Assembly (NCBI GenBank): GCA_000438015.1
Contig: FR901603.1
Coordinates: forward strand, 62,694-87,529
Length of the DNA: 24,836 nucleotides
Direction of reading: 5' to 3'
Source of the DNA: Coraliomargarita sp. CAG:312
GTDB lineage: Bacteria > Verrucomicrobiota > Verrucomicrobiia > Opitutales > Intestinicryptomonadaceae
Shown here one piece after another: positions 23,581 through 24,836 of the stretch (position 1 is the stretch's first letter; each line of letters begins with the position of its first letter). The position numbers and the translations under genes were made by a program. The notes under the pieces are model-generated. The model worked only from the letters and a program-made list of their open reading frames with translations, was not told the DNA's origin and searched no databases.

Positions 23581-23614
23581 AAAAAGCCGCATTTTTATTT
23601 GCGGCTTTTTTTTT
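23581..23614 (+). terminator. Rho-independent terminator of the PEP-CTERM gene
   Basis: GCCGCA (23586-23591) pairs with TGCGGC (23600-23605), flanked by an A run before and nine T after (23606-23614). It is 19 bases past the stop and symmetric enough to work in both directions. Confidence 0.9.
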
Positions 23615-24023
23615 GCGATAAACTTCGCCGCTCAATTTCAATTATTAACGGCAATCCCCGTTTTTAGAGGGATTGCCGTTGGCGTTTGCCTAAAGCCTAA
23701 AAGTGGGATTGCTTGTTGCGAGTAAAATGCCCGATAGTTCACCATTTTTTACATTTTGCAAACTGTGCAAGAATGCAAAAGGTTTCACATCCTTTTCTGT
23801 GGTGTGATATATTGAGACTGCGAATTTTTTATGGGAATTTCGTCTTTGTCATAAAAAATCCGGTAAATAAAAACGCCTAGCAACTTAAAATTATTGGATA
23901 AAAAAACAAATTGCCCGAATTTGAAAAATTTTACGGAGCCGACGCGGCTTAAAAACAGCGTTTGCTATTACTTGCTGCAGCGTTCAAATTTTAGGAAACT
24001 GCAATTTATTTTTTGTCGGGCGC
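23615..24023. other. Gap between the PEP-CTERM and DUF1080 genes
   Basis: No convincing coding frame is seen; an open frame at 23894-24142 has low-complexity, unprotein-like content and runs into the DUF1080 gene. The gap holds the perfect 12-bp inverted repeat listed separately, and an operator-like symmetric stretch near 23754-23782 (TTTTGCA and TGCAAAA with an inner TTGCA/TGCAA). Neither can be assigned a function. Confidence 0.5.
23647..23680. repeat. Perfect 12-bp inverted repeat (stand-alone hairpin)
   Basis: AACGGCAATCCC (23647-23658) and GGGATTGCCGTT (23669-23680) are exact reverse complements around a 10-base loop. Neither side has a T run, so it is not a standard terminator. It could be a dispersed palindromic element, a small-RNA hairpin or a protein-binding site. 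Confidence 0.75.
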
Positions 24024-24060
24024 AAAAAGAAGGCGGAGGAAAATCCAGCCGCCTTCTTTT
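24024..24060 (-). terminator. Rho-independent terminator of the DUF1080 gene
   Basis: AAAAGAAGGCGG (24025-24036) pairs perfectly with CCGCCTTCTTTT (24049-24060), 12-base loop, with a T run on the minus strand (24024-24028). It begins 15 bases past the stop codon at 24076. Confidence 0.85.
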
Positions 24061-24075
24061 ATTATTGAACTCCTT

Positions 24076-24836
24076 TTACTTGAGTTCTTTTACTTTTATA
24101 TTTTTCCACAATACTTTGCATTTCATTCCGGCGTGGATTTGAAGTCCGAAAAATCCGGGTTTTGTCCCTTTCCATTCAAGGTCTGATACCGGAACGCCGT
24201 TTAGCCATGTCTTGATTGTATCGCCATTGCATAGGATTGTCATCCTATTCCAGTCGTCAAGTTTTACGGCTTTGCGGGCGGCCTCTTGATCCTCTCTGGA
24301 CAGCGAATATTTCCATTCAAAGCCCTCGTTGTAGATGCCTGCGGACCAAGCCCGGACAGAATCGTCCATTTCGGCTTGCGGCCCGTAAACTCCGCCTTTA
24401 TCGTTGGTTTGCCCGCGGAATATAACTCCGGAATTTCCATGCTCAACCCATTTAAAATCACAGACAAATATGAAGTTGAAATAATCTTTTTTGTCGGTTG
24501 CCAAAAATGAGTTTTGCTTCATTTTCGGGTCGGTTTCTCCGAGTATGCAGCCATCCACAACGGAATATTTAGCGCTGCCGGTTGTAGTGTGCCAGCCGTT
24601 TAGAGTTTTCCCGTCAAAGAGCGGCGCAAAAGTCCCGTCTATTTGCGGCTCGGCGTCCTTGGCGACTTTCATCTCGCGGTCGTCAACTGCGCGGGCTTTG
24701 TATTTTTCCTGCCAAACTTTTTTGGGAGGGGCTATTTTCACCTTTAATTTGTCTCCGACAAATTTGTACAGAGAATCGGATTTATCCAAGTTCCCGTCCA
24801 AAATTTCCCATGCGGCGGCCGCCATAAAAGGGTTTT
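24076..24836 (-). CDS. DUF1080 (3-keto-disaccharide hydrolase-type) domain protein, C-terminal part
   Basis: The frame stays open through the right window edge, so this is the C-terminal 252 codons or so of a longer protein. The ATG at 24825 lies inside NPFMAAAAWEIL and is unlikely to be the true start. Residues from about FAPLFDGKTLNGWHTTTG to the end form one complete DUF1080 domain, a concanavalin-like beta-sandwich, with SGVIFRG, MDDS.RAWSAGIYNE, WNRMTILCNGDTIKTWLNGV and GFFGLQIHAG motifs all in order. The family is abundant in Planctomycetes, Verrucomicrobia and Bacteroidetes, and members have been linked to cleavage of 3-keto-glycosides. Upstream sequence looks alpha-helical and may belong to a separate domain. 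The nearby oxidoreductase-isomerase operon fits a keto-sugar theme. Confidence 0.9.
   Translation of the reverse strand, partial: NPFMAAAAWEILDGNLDKSDSLYKFVGDKLKVKIAPPKKVWQEKYKARAVDDREMKVAKDAEPQIDGTFAPLFDGKTLNGWHTTTGSAKYSVVDGCILGETDPKMKQNSFLATDKKDYFNFIFVCDFKWVEHGNSGVIFRGQTNDKGGVYGPQAEMDDSVRAWSAGIYNEGFEWKYSLSREDQEAARKAVKLDDWNRMTILCNGDTIKTWLNGVPVSDLEWKGTKPGFFGLQIHAGMKCKVLWKNIKVKELK

Noticed and set aside
23894..24142. 82-codon open frame in the gap before the DUF1080 gene
   Set aside because: It runs through the terminator hairpin and into the DUF1080 gene, has no Shine-Dalgarno, and looks random.
1..24836. Mobile elements, CRISPR, tRNA or rRNA genes
   Set aside because: I looked for regular spaced repeats, transposase motifs, and tRNA cloverleaf patterns and found none; a covariance-model scan (tRNAscan, Rfam) would be needed to be certain.

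Overview
This is a 24.8 kb chromosomal stretch with 16 protein-coding genes, two of them cut by the window edges. I saw no rRNA, tRNA, CRISPR array, insertion sequence or phage gene. The mix of genes points to the PVC superphylum, most likely Verrucomicrobiota (possibly an Opitutae-like gut lineage): a PEP-CTERM sorted surface protein, a DUF1080 protein, a Gfo/Idh/MocA oxidoreductase paired with a sugar phosphate isomerase, a GH20-type enzyme, moderate GC, and frequent lack of Shine-Dalgarno sequences. The taxonomic call is inference from gene content; no rRNA or marker tree supports it.

Layout. 1-137 is the start of a MATE-family transporter (minus), separated by a terminator from tyrS (minus). 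Divergent from tyrS is glgC (plus) with a strong terminator. Next come a GH20-family glycosidase and its upstream partner, a DUF1015 protein (both minus, 5 bases apart). Divergent from these is a HAD-family hydrolase followed by a GAF/AAA+/Fis regulator that resembles NifA but lacks the normal sigma-54 contact loop. It overlaps tail-to-tail with an MFS transporter (minus). Then come an outer-membrane beta-barrel protein, ahcY and metK (all minus), and, diverging from metK, ilvN-ilvC (plus), hemC (plus) and eno (minus). The last part holds a plus-strand pair (Gfo/Idh/MocA oxidoreductase and TIM-barrel sugar isomerase), a PEP-CTERM protein with a disrupted signal-peptide frame, and the C-terminal part of a DUF1080 protein (minus).

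How the genes fit together. Much of the window is housekeeping: tyrosyl-tRNA charging, glycogen precursor synthesis, the SAM/SAH cycle (metK and ahcY), branched-chain amino acids (ilvN, ilvC), tetrapyrroles (hemC) and glycolysis (eno). The accessory parts suggest a carbohydrate-scavenging lifestyle: hexosaminidase-type hydrolysis, and an oxidoreductase/isomerase/DUF1080 neighbourhood of the kind linked to 3-keto-sugar metabolism.

The most interesting observations are: (1) the PEP-CTERM gene, whose ATG and perfect signal peptide are put in different frames by a seven-A tract that is also a textbook A AAA AAA minus-one slippery site; (2) the regulator with a deleted GAFTGA loop and an altered Walker B motif; and (3) a compact two-stem, possibly pseudoknotted, leader upstream of metK that I cannot match to a known SAM riboswitch class.
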